Assembly (NCBI GenBank): GCA_030596245.1
Contig: JAUVKN010000019.1
Span: 1-22,842 of the forward strand
Length of the DNA stretch: 22,842 nucleotides
Direction of reading: 5' to 3'
Origin: Bacteroidia bacterium
Lineage (GTDB): Bacteria > Bacteroidota > Bacteroidia > Bacteroidales > GCA-2748055
Position numbers and translations under genes: made by a program. Each line of letters starts with the position of its first letter. Position 1 is the stretch's first letter. The notes under the pieces were generated by a model. The model was given only the letters and a program-made list of their open reading frames with translations. It had not been told where the DNA came from and searched no databases. Shown piece after piece: positions 1 through 9,000 of this stretch.

Positions 1-34
1 GCCAACTTCCGTCAGACCGGATGGATCAAGTACA

Positions 35-796
35 TTATAGTACCTTAAAAGCATCCAGTATCAGCTTGGTGGCAGCAGCCAAAATAGCAACCATTACGAC
101 ATATCTGATAAATTTAGCCCCCCATTTTACTGCAATTTTAGTACCGATCCAGGCACCTGTCATATTTCCTGCTGCAAGAACTAGACCCATCCAGAGATTC
201 ACATCTTTGTGAAAAAAGAAGATAAGCAGTGCCAGAGGTGTATAGAGCAGTATCACAAATAGTTTCAGGGCGTTGGCCTTGACCAGTTCAAACCCACTTC
301 CAAGCACCAGGCTGGTGAGCAGAAAGAATCCTACCCCCGCCTGGATGAATCCGCCGTAGATCCCTACAAAGAAAAACACGATCACCTGTATCCAGTATGG
401 AATTGGGGGATGTTCTTCATGGCTGTTGATCCAACGGTTGGGATTCAGCAACATGAGAAAGAATACCAGGATCATTACACCGGCAATGGCCAGTTTCATC
501 ACTTCATCATTCAGATTCACTGCAATAAATGCACCTGCAATAGCACCTATTGCTGCAGGTATGCCCACCTTGAACCCGGATGGAAAATCCATCACCTTCT
601 CCCTGTGAAATGCACTTACCCCCACCACATTCTGGAGAAAAATAGCGATCCGGTTGGTCCCATTTGCCACATTGGGCGGAAGTCCAAGGGCCATCAGAAC
701 CGGCAGCGTCAGTAGTGAACCGCCTGCGGCCAGGGTATTGATGATCCCGGCTACAATACCCACGGACACCACAAGGATGTAGGTATACCACTCCAT
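35..796 (-). CDS. TauE/SafE family sulfite exporter-like permease
   Basis: This 253-residue protein is almost entirely hydrophobic, with about eight predicted membrane segments. Its N-terminus (residues 8-45) has the Gly/Ala-rich pattern GIVAGIINTLAAGGSLLTLP, typical of the TauE/SafE (DUF81, PF01925) family. A second related half begins near residue 140 (FFFVGIYGGFIQAGVGFFLL), matching the family's internal duplication. Members are inner-membrane permeases linked to export or uptake of sulfite, sulfoacetate and other small anions; the substrate here cannot be read from sequence. The length is normal for the family. The ATG lies 10 bp after the glyA stop codon on the same strand, so the two are probably co-transcribed. 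The gene is complete; its stop is 34 bases from the window edge. The family call is sure, the substrate unknown. Confidence 0.9.
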   Translation of the reverse strand: MEWYTYILVVSVGIVAGIINTLAAGGSLLTLPVLMALGLPPNVANGTNRIAIFLQNVVGVSAFHREKVMDFPSGFKVGIPAAIGAIAGAFIAVNLNDEVMKLAIAGVMILVFFLMLLNPNRWINSHEEHPPIPYWIQVIVFFFVGIYGGFIQAGVGFFLLTSLVLGSGFELVKANALKLFVILLYTPLALLIFFFHKDVNLWMGLVLAAGNMTGAWIGTKIAVKWGAKFIRYVVMVAILAAATKLILDAFKVL

Positions 797-806
797 CTAT
801 AATTGT

Positions 807-2084
807 CTAAGCAAACATGGGGAAATCTGCCATCATCTCATTCACCTCATGACGAACCTTTTCTATGAGCGGTTTATTGTCGATGTTCATGATCACACGG
901 TCGATCTGCTCCACAATGGTTGGAATAAGATCCTCCTTGACGCCCCTTGTAGTGATTGCTGGAGTTCCCACCCTGATCCCACTGGTTTGGAACGGTGATC
1001 TAGAATCGAATGGCACCATGTTCTTATTGACAGTTATATCAGCCTCCTCCAGGATATTCTCCACCTGCTTCCCGGTAATATCCTCTGTTTTAGTACGAAG
1101 ATCAATTAACATGGAGTGGTTATCGGTACCATCGGAAACCACCTTATATCCCTGCTTTATGAAAGCTTCTGCCATCTTTTTTGCATTCTTCATCACCTGC
1201 TTCTGGTATATTTTGAAATCATCGGTAAGCGCCTCACCGAACGAAACAGCCTTGGCAGCTATAATATGTTCCAGTGGTCCACCCTGAATACCCGGGAACA
1301 CAGCAGAATTGATCAGGGAAGACATTTTCCTCACCGTACCTTTTTTTGTGGCCCTGCCCCAGGGATTATCATAATCTTTGCCAATGAGTATGATCCCTCC
1401 CCTCGGCCCTCTCAGGGTTTTATGGGTAGTGGAAGTGACAATATGTGCATATTTCATTGGATTGTCCAGCAATCCAGCTGCGATGAGTCCGGCCGGGTGC
1501 GCCATGTCCACCATAAATATGGCTCCGATCTTATCAGCAATGGCTCTCATCCGTTTGTAATCCCACTCTCTTGAATAAGCCGATGCACCACCCAACAACA
1601 ATTTAGGTTTCTCTTTCAACGCCAACTCCTCCATGGCATCGTAATCCACACGACCTGTTTTTTCATCCAACCCATAGGAAACAGCCCTATAAAGAATACC
1701 TGAACTATTCACAGGAGATCCATGTGACAGGTGTCCGCCATGAGACAAATCAAGCCCCATAAAGGTGTCACCCGGTTCCAACACTGTGAGAAATACTGCC
1801 ATATTGGCCTGGGCTCCGGAATGGGGCTGAACATTTACATATTCGGCTCCATAGAGCTGACAGAGCCTGTCGATGGCCAGCTGCTCCACTTCGTCAATTA
1901 CTCCACATCCGCCATAATACCGGTGACCCGGATACCCCTCCGCATACTTGTTGGTCAGGCACGAACCCATGGCCTCCAGGACCTGCGTACTTACAAAATT
2001 CTCTGATGCGATCAGCTCAATACCCCTTTTTTGGCGGTTATGTTCGTGATATATGAAAGTAAAAACATCAATATGCCTCTTCAT
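807..2084 (-). CDS. glyA: Serine hydroxymethyltransferase (GlyA)
   Basis: This enzyme converts serine and tetrahydrofolate to glycine and 5,10-methylene-tetrahydrofolate in the cytoplasm, using PLP. The 425-residue length is usual. Visible family motifs are the N-terminal GIELIASENFVS (21-32), YAEGYPGHRYYGGC (47-60), the substrate and PLP contacts HSGAQAN (88-94), VDMAHPAG (192-199) and the PLP-lysine motif THKTLRGPRGG with Lys at 222. The start gives the expected MKR..F..I..EH..Q opening. A candidate promoter (2110-2117) lies about 25 bp upstream on the minus strand, so glyA can be transcribed independently of the glp genes that precede it. The TauE-type permease follows 10 bp downstream. 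Nothing is truncated or missing, and the gene should be an ordinary housekeeping copy. Confidence 0.98.
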   Translation of the reverse strand: MKRHIDVFTFIYHEHNRQKRGIELIASENFVSTQVLEAMGSCLTNKYAEGYPGHRYYGGCGVIDEVEQLAIDRLCQLYGAEYVNVQPHSGAQANMAVFLTVLEPGDTFMGLDLSHGGHLSHGSPVNSSGILYRAVSYGLDEKTGRVDYDAMEELALKEKPKLLLGGASAYSREWDYKRMRAIADKIGAIFMVDMAHPAGLIAAGLLDNPMKYAHIVTSTTHKTLRGPRGGIILIGKDYDNPWGRATKKGTVRKMSSLINSAVFPGIQGGPLEHIIAAKAVSFGEALTDDFKIYQKQVMKNAKKMAEAFIKQGYKVVSDGTDNHSMLIDLRTKTEDITGKQVENILEEADITVNKNMVPFDSRSPFQTSGIRVGTPAITTRGVKEDLIPTIVEQIDRVIMNIDNKPLIEKVRHEVNEMMADFPMFA

Positions 2085-2109
2085 TGCTGATGGTTTTATA
2101 AATTATCTC

Positions 2110-2117
2110 CAAATTTA
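2110..2117 (-). promoter_or_regulatory. Candidate glyA promoter (-7 box TAAATTTG)
   Basis: Read on the minus strand, TAAATTTG is an exact match to the Bacteroidota -7 consensus TAnnTTTG. A start about six bases downstream would give a leader of roughly 18-20 nt before the glyA ATG at 2084, usual for the phylum. The -33 element is weak: only a TTT-containing stretch lies at about the right distance. Confidence 0.5.
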
Positions 2118-2203
2118 ATGTTTTGATTCTGTAATATGGGGAAAGTTCATTCGTCTTTTATAAAAATTTATTCCAAGTGGAGGCTCTGCGTTATGAATGA
2201 CAG

Positions 2204-2953
2204 TTAAGCAATTAAGATTCCGTGAAGCAAGAATAATAGCGCAGCTACCAATGCCCCGCTGAAAGGCCCCACCATCGGGATCCAGGCATACTTCCAGTCA
2301 CTGCTCCCCTTATGATCCATGGGTAGAATGGTATGCATGATCCTTGGTCCAAGGTCACGTGCCGGATTGATGGCATATCCGGTAGTACCCCCCAGTGAAA
2401 GACCAATGGCAGTCACCAGGAGAGCCACTGGAAGTGCACCCAGGGTACCCAGCCCGATATTGGCTTCCACCTCACCACCCAGGGTCAGGGAAGGTTCAGC
2501 GATGTACAGGATCACAAAGATCAATACAAAAGTACCGATCAGTTCACTGATAAAATTACTGACTGGTTTCCGGATGGCTGGCGACGTAGAAAAACATCCA
2601 AGCTGAGCTCCAGGATCCTCGGTCCGGTTAAAGTGGTGGCGGTAAAAGAGCCAGACCGTGAAAGCTCCAAAGGCAGCCCCTGCCATCTGTGCAGCTATGA
2701 AAGGAATGACCTGACTCCAGGCAAACAATCCCGCCGTGGCAAGTCCGAGGGTCACCGCGGGATTGATATGGGCCCCGGATACCGGTCCGGCTACTGCTAC
2801 TCCCACAAAGACTCCAAGCCCCCATCCCAGTGATATTACAATCCATCCGCTGTCGTGTCCCTTGGTCTCTTTTAGCACTACGTTAGCCACCACACCATTT
2901 CCTAAAAGTATGAGTAGAAAAGTCCCGATGAATTCTGCAATAATTTCGTTCAT
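2204..2953 (-). CDS. glpF: Glycerol uptake facilitator (aquaglyceroporin, MIP family)
   Basis: This 249-residue inner-membrane channel passes glycerol by facilitated diffusion. Both half-helix signatures are present: NPA at residues 64-66 (GAHINPAVTLG) and NPARD at 196-200 (GYAINPARDLGPR). The Asp straight after NPAR marks glycerol-conducting members rather than water-only aquaporins. Six membrane segments in two homologous halves are visible, beginning MNEIIAEFIGTFLLILLGNG. The gene follows glpK after 33 bp filled by a GTTAGTG repeat, and lies in the order lacZ-glpD-glpK-glpF. Imported glycerol would be trapped at once by GlpK. The start is an ATG with no strong ribosome site. No defect is seen. 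Confidence 0.96.
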   Translation of the reverse strand: MNEIIAEFIGTFLLILLGNGVVANVVLKETKGHDSGWIVISLGWGLGVFVGVAVAGPVSGAHINPAVTLGLATAGLFAWSQVIPFIAAQMAGAAFGAFTVWLFYRHHFNRTEDPGAQLGCFSTSPAIRKPVSNFISELIGTFVLIFVILYIAEPSLTLGGEVEANIGLGTLGALPVALLVTAIGLSLGGTTGYAINPARDLGPRIMHTILPMDHKGSSDWKYAWIPMVGPFSGALVAALLFLLHGILIA

Positions 2954-2963
2954 GGTAAAAAAG

Positions 2964-2992
2964 GTTAGTGGTTAGTTCGTTAGTGGTTAGTG
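2964..2992 (-). repeat. Four copies of a 7-bp tandem repeat at the glpK/glpF junction
   Basis: On the plus strand the unit GTTAGTG occurs at 2964-2970, 2971-2977 (last base T), 2979-2985 and 2986-2992, with one extra base between copies two and three. The glpK stop codon (2987-2989) lies inside the last copy. The repeat fills most of the 33-bp gap before the glpF start. Confidence 0.9.
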
Positions 2993-4480
2993 GTCCCAGT
3001 TCTTTGCGCGGGAAATGGCCCTGTGCCATCCATCCTTCAGCTCTTTCTGGTTCTTTTCAGAAATATCCCTGATAAAGGTCCGGTCCATTGCCCACTGTTC
3101 ACTGATCTCCTCAATGGTTGACCAATAATTCACAGCCAGTCCGGCCAAATAGGCAGCACCCAGTGCTGTGGTTTCGATGGTTTTCGGCCTGATCACAGGA
3201 ATACCCAACAGATCTGACTGGAATTGCATCAGCAGGTTGTTCACCACTGCTCCACCGTCCACTTTCAACTCCCTGATGTTGATCCCTGCATCATCCTCCA
3301 TGGCGTGCATCACATCGTTGACCTGGAAGGCAATACTTTCCAGGGCAGCACGTGCAATATGTCCGGCAGTCACACCACGTGTCAATCCTGCGATCATCCC
3401 ACGGGCATATGGATCCCAATGGGGTGCACCCAATCCTGTAAATGCCGGGACAAAATAAACCCCTCCATTATCTTTCACAGACTCAGCCAGTTGTTCTACC
3501 TCAGCTGATTGTTTGATCAAACCCAGACCGTCTCGCAGCCACTGAATCACCGCCCCACCAATAAAAATACTTCCCTCCAGGGCATATGTGGTCTTACCCT
3601 CAATCTGCCATGCGATGGTGGTGAGCAGACTATTTCCGGAAAGTACCGGCTTATCTCCTGTGTTGCAAAGGATGAAACATCCGGTTCCATAGGTACATTT
3701 AACTGTTCCCGGGGACATGCACATCTGTCCAAATGTGGCCGCCTGCTGATCACCTGCAATCCCGGCAATTGGAACAGCCGTTGAAAGGATCCCATCTGAT
3801 GTTTCGCCATACACCTCCGAGGAAGATCTCACATCGGGGAGTGCATTTTCCGGGATACCAAACAGTTCCAGTAATTCCGGATCCCATGACAGGGTATTAA
3901 TATTATAGAGCATGGTCCGGCTTGCATTGGTCACATCGGTCACATGCACCCTGCCCCCGGTAAGGTTCCAGATCAACCATGAATCAACAGTTCCTACTGC
4001 AAGATCACCAGATCGTGCCTTATCCCTGGCTCCCGGTACGTTTTCAAGGATCCATTTCCACTTGGTCGCCGAAAAATATGCATCGATTACCAGACCAGTC
4101 TTGTCACGGATCATCTCCTCATATCCCTTAGCTTTCAAATCATCACATATTCCTGCAGTGCGCCGGTCCTGCCACACAATGGCATTGCACAACGGCAAAC
4201 CCGTTTGTCTGTCCCACACCACAGCCGTCTCCCTCTGATTGGTAATCCCGATGGCAGTCAGATCTTCTGCCCCGATCCCTGCATTGTCCAGTGCTTCATT
4301 CAATACCTGAAACTGTGAGGACCATATCTCATTTGGATCGTGCTCGACCCATCCTGGTTTTGGAAAGATCTGTTTGAACTCCTTTTGTGCAATCCCTGCC
4401 ATGGAACCGGAATGGGTAAAGACGATGGCCCTGGAACTGGTAGTACCCTGGTCAATGGATAAGATGTATTTGTTATGCAT
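2987..4480 (-). CDS. glpK: Glycerol kinase
   Basis: This cytoplasmic kinase phosphorylates glycerol with ATP to sn-glycerol-3-phosphate. The 497-residue length is standard for FGGY-family glycerol kinases. Motifs seen are the N-terminal phosphate loop SIDQGTTSSRAIVF (8-21), the TNQRET segment near residue 85, WQDRR near residue 107, the central GIAGDQQAATFGQM, the nucleotide-binding TYGTGCFIL, and the C-terminal DGGAVVNNLLMQFQSD and TALGAAYLAGLA. The product feeds GlpD, encoded just upstream, and the substrate enters through GlpF, encoded just downstream. Both junctions contain short tandem repeats, and the stop codon falls within one of them. The catalytic core looks complete. Confidence is very high. 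Confidence 0.98.
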   Translation of the reverse strand: MHNKYILSIDQGTTSSRAIVFTHSGSMAGIAQKEFKQIFPKPGWVEHDPNEIWSSQFQVLNEALDNAGIGAEDLTAIGITNQRETAVVWDRQTGLPLCNAIVWQDRRTAGICDDLKAKGYEEMIRDKTGLVIDAYFSATKWKWILENVPGARDKARSGDLAVGTVDSWLIWNLTGGRVHVTDVTNASRTMLYNINTLSWDPELLELFGIPENALPDVRSSSEVYGETSDGILSTAVPIAGIAGDQQAATFGQMCMSPGTVKCTYGTGCFILCNTGDKPVLSGNSLLTTIAWQIEGKTTYALEGSIFIGGAVIQWLRDGLGLIKQSAEVEQLAESVKDNGGVYFVPAFTGLGAPHWDPYARGMIAGLTRGVTAGHIARAALESIAFQVNDVMHAMEDDAGINIRELKVDGGAVVNNLLMQFQSDLLGIPVIRPKTIETTALGAAYLAGLAVNYWSTIEEISEQWAMDRTFIRDISEKNQKELKDGWHRAISRAKNWDH

Positions 4481-4486
4481 GTGAAT

Positions 4487-4528
4487 GGTTATTGGTTAGG
4501 GGATATTGGTTAGAGGTTATTGGTTAGG
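4487..4528 (-). repeat. Three copies of a 14-bp tandem repeat at the glpD/glpK junction
   Basis: Plus-strand copies of GGTTATTGGTTAGG lie at 4487-4500, 4501-4514 and 4515-4528, with a constant period of 14; the core ATTGGTTAG is identical in all three. The repeat overlaps the end of glpD: its stop codon (4510-4512) and last six codons (LLTNNL) are made of repeat sequence. It ends 6 bp before the glpK start. Confidence 0.93.
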
Positions 4529-6081
4529 AGGTATCCTTTTGCCAGGATTATGAAGGTCTCTGTTTGCTTTGTTTCCCAGTTCTTATTGTATCCCATCTCC
4601 TGGGCCATTATCTCTGCCACCCGGGGTGCAATACGTATGCTCTCCTGCGCATCCAGCTGTAGTGCACGGGTGCGACGAGCCAGGCAGTCTTCCAGGGTTC
4701 GTGCCAATTCCTCCCGAATGGCCCATACGATCTGTACCTTCAGTATGTGAAGTTTCTCACTGATAACCTCTCCCATTCGGGGATCCTTATCAATCATATC
4801 ATTAATAAGTTTCAAATCAGAACCATACCAGTAGTGGGGACCCATCATGTTTACATCATCCATGTGCCCATGAATTTTCAGATCCCGGGAGATCGATTTC
4901 CGTTTATCCAGCTTCGATCTGACTGCGGCCACATCAACAACATCTTCACCCATCTTTCGATAGGTAGTCCATTTACCACCTGTGAGCGTGATTAATCCTG
5001 CATCTGAGACCAGGATCTTGTGCCCCCTGGATATCTCTTTGGTTTTTTTACCCTCACCGGAGGGAGCTGCCAGAGGCCTGAGGCCCGTGAAGACACTCAG
5101 AACATCCTCTTTTCCCGGAGGCACCGACAGGTATCTGCTGGCCGTTTCCAGGATGTATGACACCTCGGCCTCTTCGGCCTGAGGTTCCAATTCTGCCCTC
5201 TGTTTCTCCACGTCGGTGGTCCCAACTACGATCCTGTTGTGCCATGGCACCAGAAATAGCACCCTGCCGTCGGGAGTTTTGGGGATCATCAGGGCCTCTT
5301 CTCCCTTCAAGAATTGCCGGTCCAATACAAGGTGGACACCCTGACTGGGTTTCACAATATCTCTCGCTTCCGGATCCTCCAATTTAAGGATCTGGTCCAC
5401 AAATACTCCGGTGGCATTGATGACCACTTTTGACTGTATTCCATAGATCTGTCCATTCTCCATGTCTTCTGCCATCACACCGGTCACTCTGCCTTCCTCT
5501 ATGGTCAAGTCAATCACCTTCATATAATTCAGGGCCAAACCTCCATGTTCGTGCAGTGTCTGACACAAATTTACAGCCAGCCTGGCATCATCGAACTGGC
5601 AGTCGTAATACCTAACTCCTCCCCGCAAACTGTTTGTTACTATCGCAGGCAAGCTCTGCATCGTTTTCTTCAGGGAGAGCGGAACTGAACGGCCGATACT
5701 CAGTTTCCCTGCCATCAGGTCATAAAGGGTTAGTCCAATGGTATAAAAGGGAACACACCACCATTTGTAGCATGGAATAACAAAGGACTGATCTTTCACC
5801 AGGTGAGGTGCATTGTGTTTTAAGCGCCCCCGTTCCCGCAGTGCTTCCAGGACCAGGGCAATATTCCCCTGCGCCAGGTACCTCACCCCTCCATGAACAA
5901 GCTTGGTACTTCTGCTGGAGGTACCCTTTGCAAAGTCATCCTGTTCCAGCAGCAATGTCTTATACCCCCTGCTGGCCGCTTCCAATGCAGCACCAAGCCC
6001 GGAAGCACCTCCCCCGATCACTACCACATCCCCATAAATATCTGACTCTTCAAGTCTCTGAATTGCAGCTGTTCTGTCCAT
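4510..6081 (-). CDS. glpD: Aerobic-type glycerol-3-phosphate dehydrogenase (FAD)
   Basis: This FAD enzyme oxidises sn-glycerol-3-phosphate to dihydroxyacetone phosphate and passes electrons to the membrane quinone pool. The 523-residue protein opens with an FAD-binding Rossmann motif (VVVIGGGASGLGAALEAASRG, about residues 19-39), followed by the family signature TSSRSTKLVHGGVRYL. Further signatures are VLFLVPWHNRIVVGTTD, FTGLRPLAAP and ITLTGGKWTTYRKM. The C-terminal regulatory region (DUF/DAO_C-like, after residue 400) is present. The last six residues (LLTNNL) are encoded by the 14-bp junction repeat and are probably a non-conserved tail. The start codon lies 10 bp after the lacZ-like stop, so the galactosidase and the glp genes probably share a transcript. 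An anaerobic GlpA is less likely because no glpB or glpC is adjacent. Confidence 0.96.
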   Translation of the reverse strand: MDRTAAIQRLEESDIYGDVVVIGGGASGLGAALEAASRGYKTLLLEQDDFAKGTSSRSTKLVHGGVRYLAQGNIALVLEALRERGRLKHNAPHLVKDQSFVIPCYKWWCVPFYTIGLTLYDLMAGKLSIGRSVPLSLKKTMQSLPAIVTNSLRGGVRYYDCQFDDARLAVNLCQTLHEHGGLALNYMKVIDLTIEEGRVTGVMAEDMENGQIYGIQSKVVINATGVFVDQILKLEDPEARDIVKPSQGVHLVLDRQFLKGEEALMIPKTPDGRVLFLVPWHNRIVVGTTDVEKQRAELEPQAEEAEVSYILETASRYLSVPPGKEDVLSVFTGLRPLAAPSGEGKKTKEISRGHKILVSDAGLITLTGGKWTTYRKMGEDVVDVAAVRSKLDKRKSISRDLKIHGHMDDVNMMGPHYWYGSDLKLINDMIDKDPRMGEVISEKLHILKVQIVWAIREELARTLEDCLARRTRALQLDAQESIRIAPRVAEIMAQEMGYNKNWETKQTETFIILAKGYLLTNNL

Positions 6082-6091
6082 AAATATGCCT

Positions 6092-9000
6092 TTAGGGTGT
6101 CTGGAAATCAGTTATGGGAACTATTTTAAAAGAGTAGGAATAGGCATGCTCTGTCAACCTGTACCCGGGATGGGTCGTTGCTCCCCAGCTATTGTCACCT
6201 CCTACCCCCATCTGTTTGTAATCAATATTCACTGAGGTCAGATCCCTGGGTACCACATCTGTGGTGTGCCGGCTCAGAGGTTTGATCCCTTTCACATGTC
6301 GGCCATCTGTCCTTTCGGGAGATTCAAGATCCTCCATGAGATTGTGATGGACCGATACATTGATCAAAGGGATACCTTTAAAGAGTAATCCCACACCCTC
6401 CTTATTGGTTATGGCCGCCCATCTTACATCCTCCTTATTCCCATTTTCCTGGGGCCGTATGTAGGACCAGAACTGATTAGCAACAGTTCCGGAATAGAGA
6501 TCCACAAATGCACTGGTTTTTCTATCCCAGTAAGACTCATGTGGTCCCCTGCCCAGCCAGGTAATGGTTTCGAATTCCCGTGGCATGACCATGTTCATCC
6601 CGAATCTTGGTATTTCCGGAAGCTCTTCAGCTGTCATTTCAAAAGCATTTGTTACGGTTACTTCGCCCAACCCATTGATTATATACTGACTGGTATAGTC
6701 GGCAATGGGCTCCCCATCCGTATCGTTCAGCAGGAATGTCACATCGATTATTACTGAACCGGAATTATCCTGTTTCACCTTCACATCCTGCACCTCTCTC
6801 CTCTCGCCGGCCTTCCGCCAGACTTTTGCCTTTCGATGATTGTTGTTCCCAAAATCGTTATCGATGGGAGCCCTCCAGAAATTAGGGACCGGACCACTAA
6901 GGAACAGCTCATGGCCTTCAAATTTGAACCGGGAGATCAGGCCCTGTTCTTTATCAAATTGCCACTCGAAGGAGTCTCCCGAAACTGTGATCAACTCTTT
7001 ACTCTTTTCGTAGGAGAGGGATGGCAACTCACGCTGATCCGGAATTGCAGAAGTAGTGTAAGGCAACTGAAACTGCTCCCGGGCAATCACTGTACCTGCA
7101 TCCACCAATCCGTCTGTGGACTTAAGGGAGGCTGCTATATTCAGGAAATACTCATTTCCTGCCTGAGGATCAATGTTATATCCCAGATTGAAATTCTTTT
7201 TCTCACCCGGTTTGAGGGTTAGGTTATCAATTGTACCGGATTGAAGGGTTTCTCCTTCAGACCTTATCACCCACTCAAATCTGAATTGATCCAGATTCAG
7301 GAAGGAGTATTTGTTTTCCAGTGTTACAATTCCCTTTCTAAGATCCCGGGCGCTGAAACCGATATGCTGATACACCTTTTTAACCTCCAGCAGGGTTGGT
7401 TTAATACCCCTGTCAGGGTTCACAACACCATTGTTGCAGAAGTTTCCGTCGGACGGTACCTCCTCTGGACCAAAATCTCCACCATAAGCCCAATACTCCT
7501 CGCCTTCATCGTTGGTTGTAAGTAGTCCCTGGTCCACCCAATCCCAGATAAATCCTCCCTGCAGGGCATCATACTTTTCGATCAGATCCCAGTAATCCTG
7601 CAGATTGCCAACACTGTTGCCCATGGCATGGGCATATTCACACTGTATGAGCGGTCTGGTGGGCGTTCCGGCAACACCAAGAGCATATCTCTCCATCTGT
7701 TCCATCCGCATATACATGGGGCAGAAAATATCGGTATTCTCCTCAAGGCGGGCCCGTTCATATTGAACCGGTCTTGTGGAATCGTTCTCTTTTAAAAAGT
7801 TGTAAGTGGCTTGAAAATTGATTCCATTCCCGGCCTCATTGCCCAATGACCAGATGATGATGGAGGGCTGGTTCTTATCGCGCTCAAACATATTCTCTGT
7901 CCGGAACAGATGGGCTGCCATCCATGTTGAATCCTTTGCCAGGGATTGCTCGCCATATCCCATTCCATGGGATTCAATATTGGCTTCATCCACCAGGTAG
8001 AGTCCGTATATATTACACAGTTCATACCACCGTTCCGGCTGTGGGTAATGAGATGTCCGGACCGCATTGAGGTTGTGACTTTTCATCAGCTGTATATCCT
8101 TCAGCATGGTCTGTTCATCCATCACATGTCCATTCACATCATGGTGCTCATGCAGGTTCACACCCTTCAGGTACACATACTGTCCATTGACGAGCAGCGT
8201 GCCACCACTGATTTCCACTGTACGAAATCCCACATCCTGTTTAATGGCTTCAATCACAACTCCATCTTCATCTTTCAGCGTAAGTACCAGCTGGTAAAGG
8301 TTTGGGATCTCAGCAGACCACTTTCTTACCGAAGCAAATGTATTTTCAAAAGAGGCCACTCCTGTTCGATCCCTCATTGCAACCTCAATGGATTCATCCA
8401 TGAGAACCTGATTTTGGTCATCCACCAACTTTGCCTGCACAGAACCTGCAAAATTGGTATTTTCATCCAGATTGACCACCTCAACTTCCAGGTTGAATGT
8501 ACCATCCCGGTAGGAGTTATCCAGACCTGCAATTACCCTGAAATCCCTGATGTGTCGGGGATCCCTTGCCATCAGGAAAACATCCCTGGTGATCCCGCCC
8601 ATCCGCCAGAAATCCTGGTCCTCCAGGTAGCTGGCATCGCTCCATTTATACACTTCCACAGCCAGGGTGTTCTTACCCGGTTTGATGTAGGAAGTAATAT
8701 TAAATTCGGCCGGAGTTTTGCTGTCTTCACTGTATCCAACCTTTTGTTCATTCACCCACACATACATGGCGGAACTGACCGCACCAAAGTGCAGGTATAT
8801 TTTCTTTCCTTCCCATCCATCAGACAGGGTGAATTCAGTTTTGTAAGAACCCGTGGGATTGTAGTGCTTTTGCATGAGGGGCGGATTCTTTTCATGAGGA
8901 TACTGCACATTGGTATAGATTGGATAATCATACCCCTCCATCTCCCAGTTGGAAGGCACATGGATCTGGTCCCAATCCCGGGTGTTATAATTGTCTTTGA

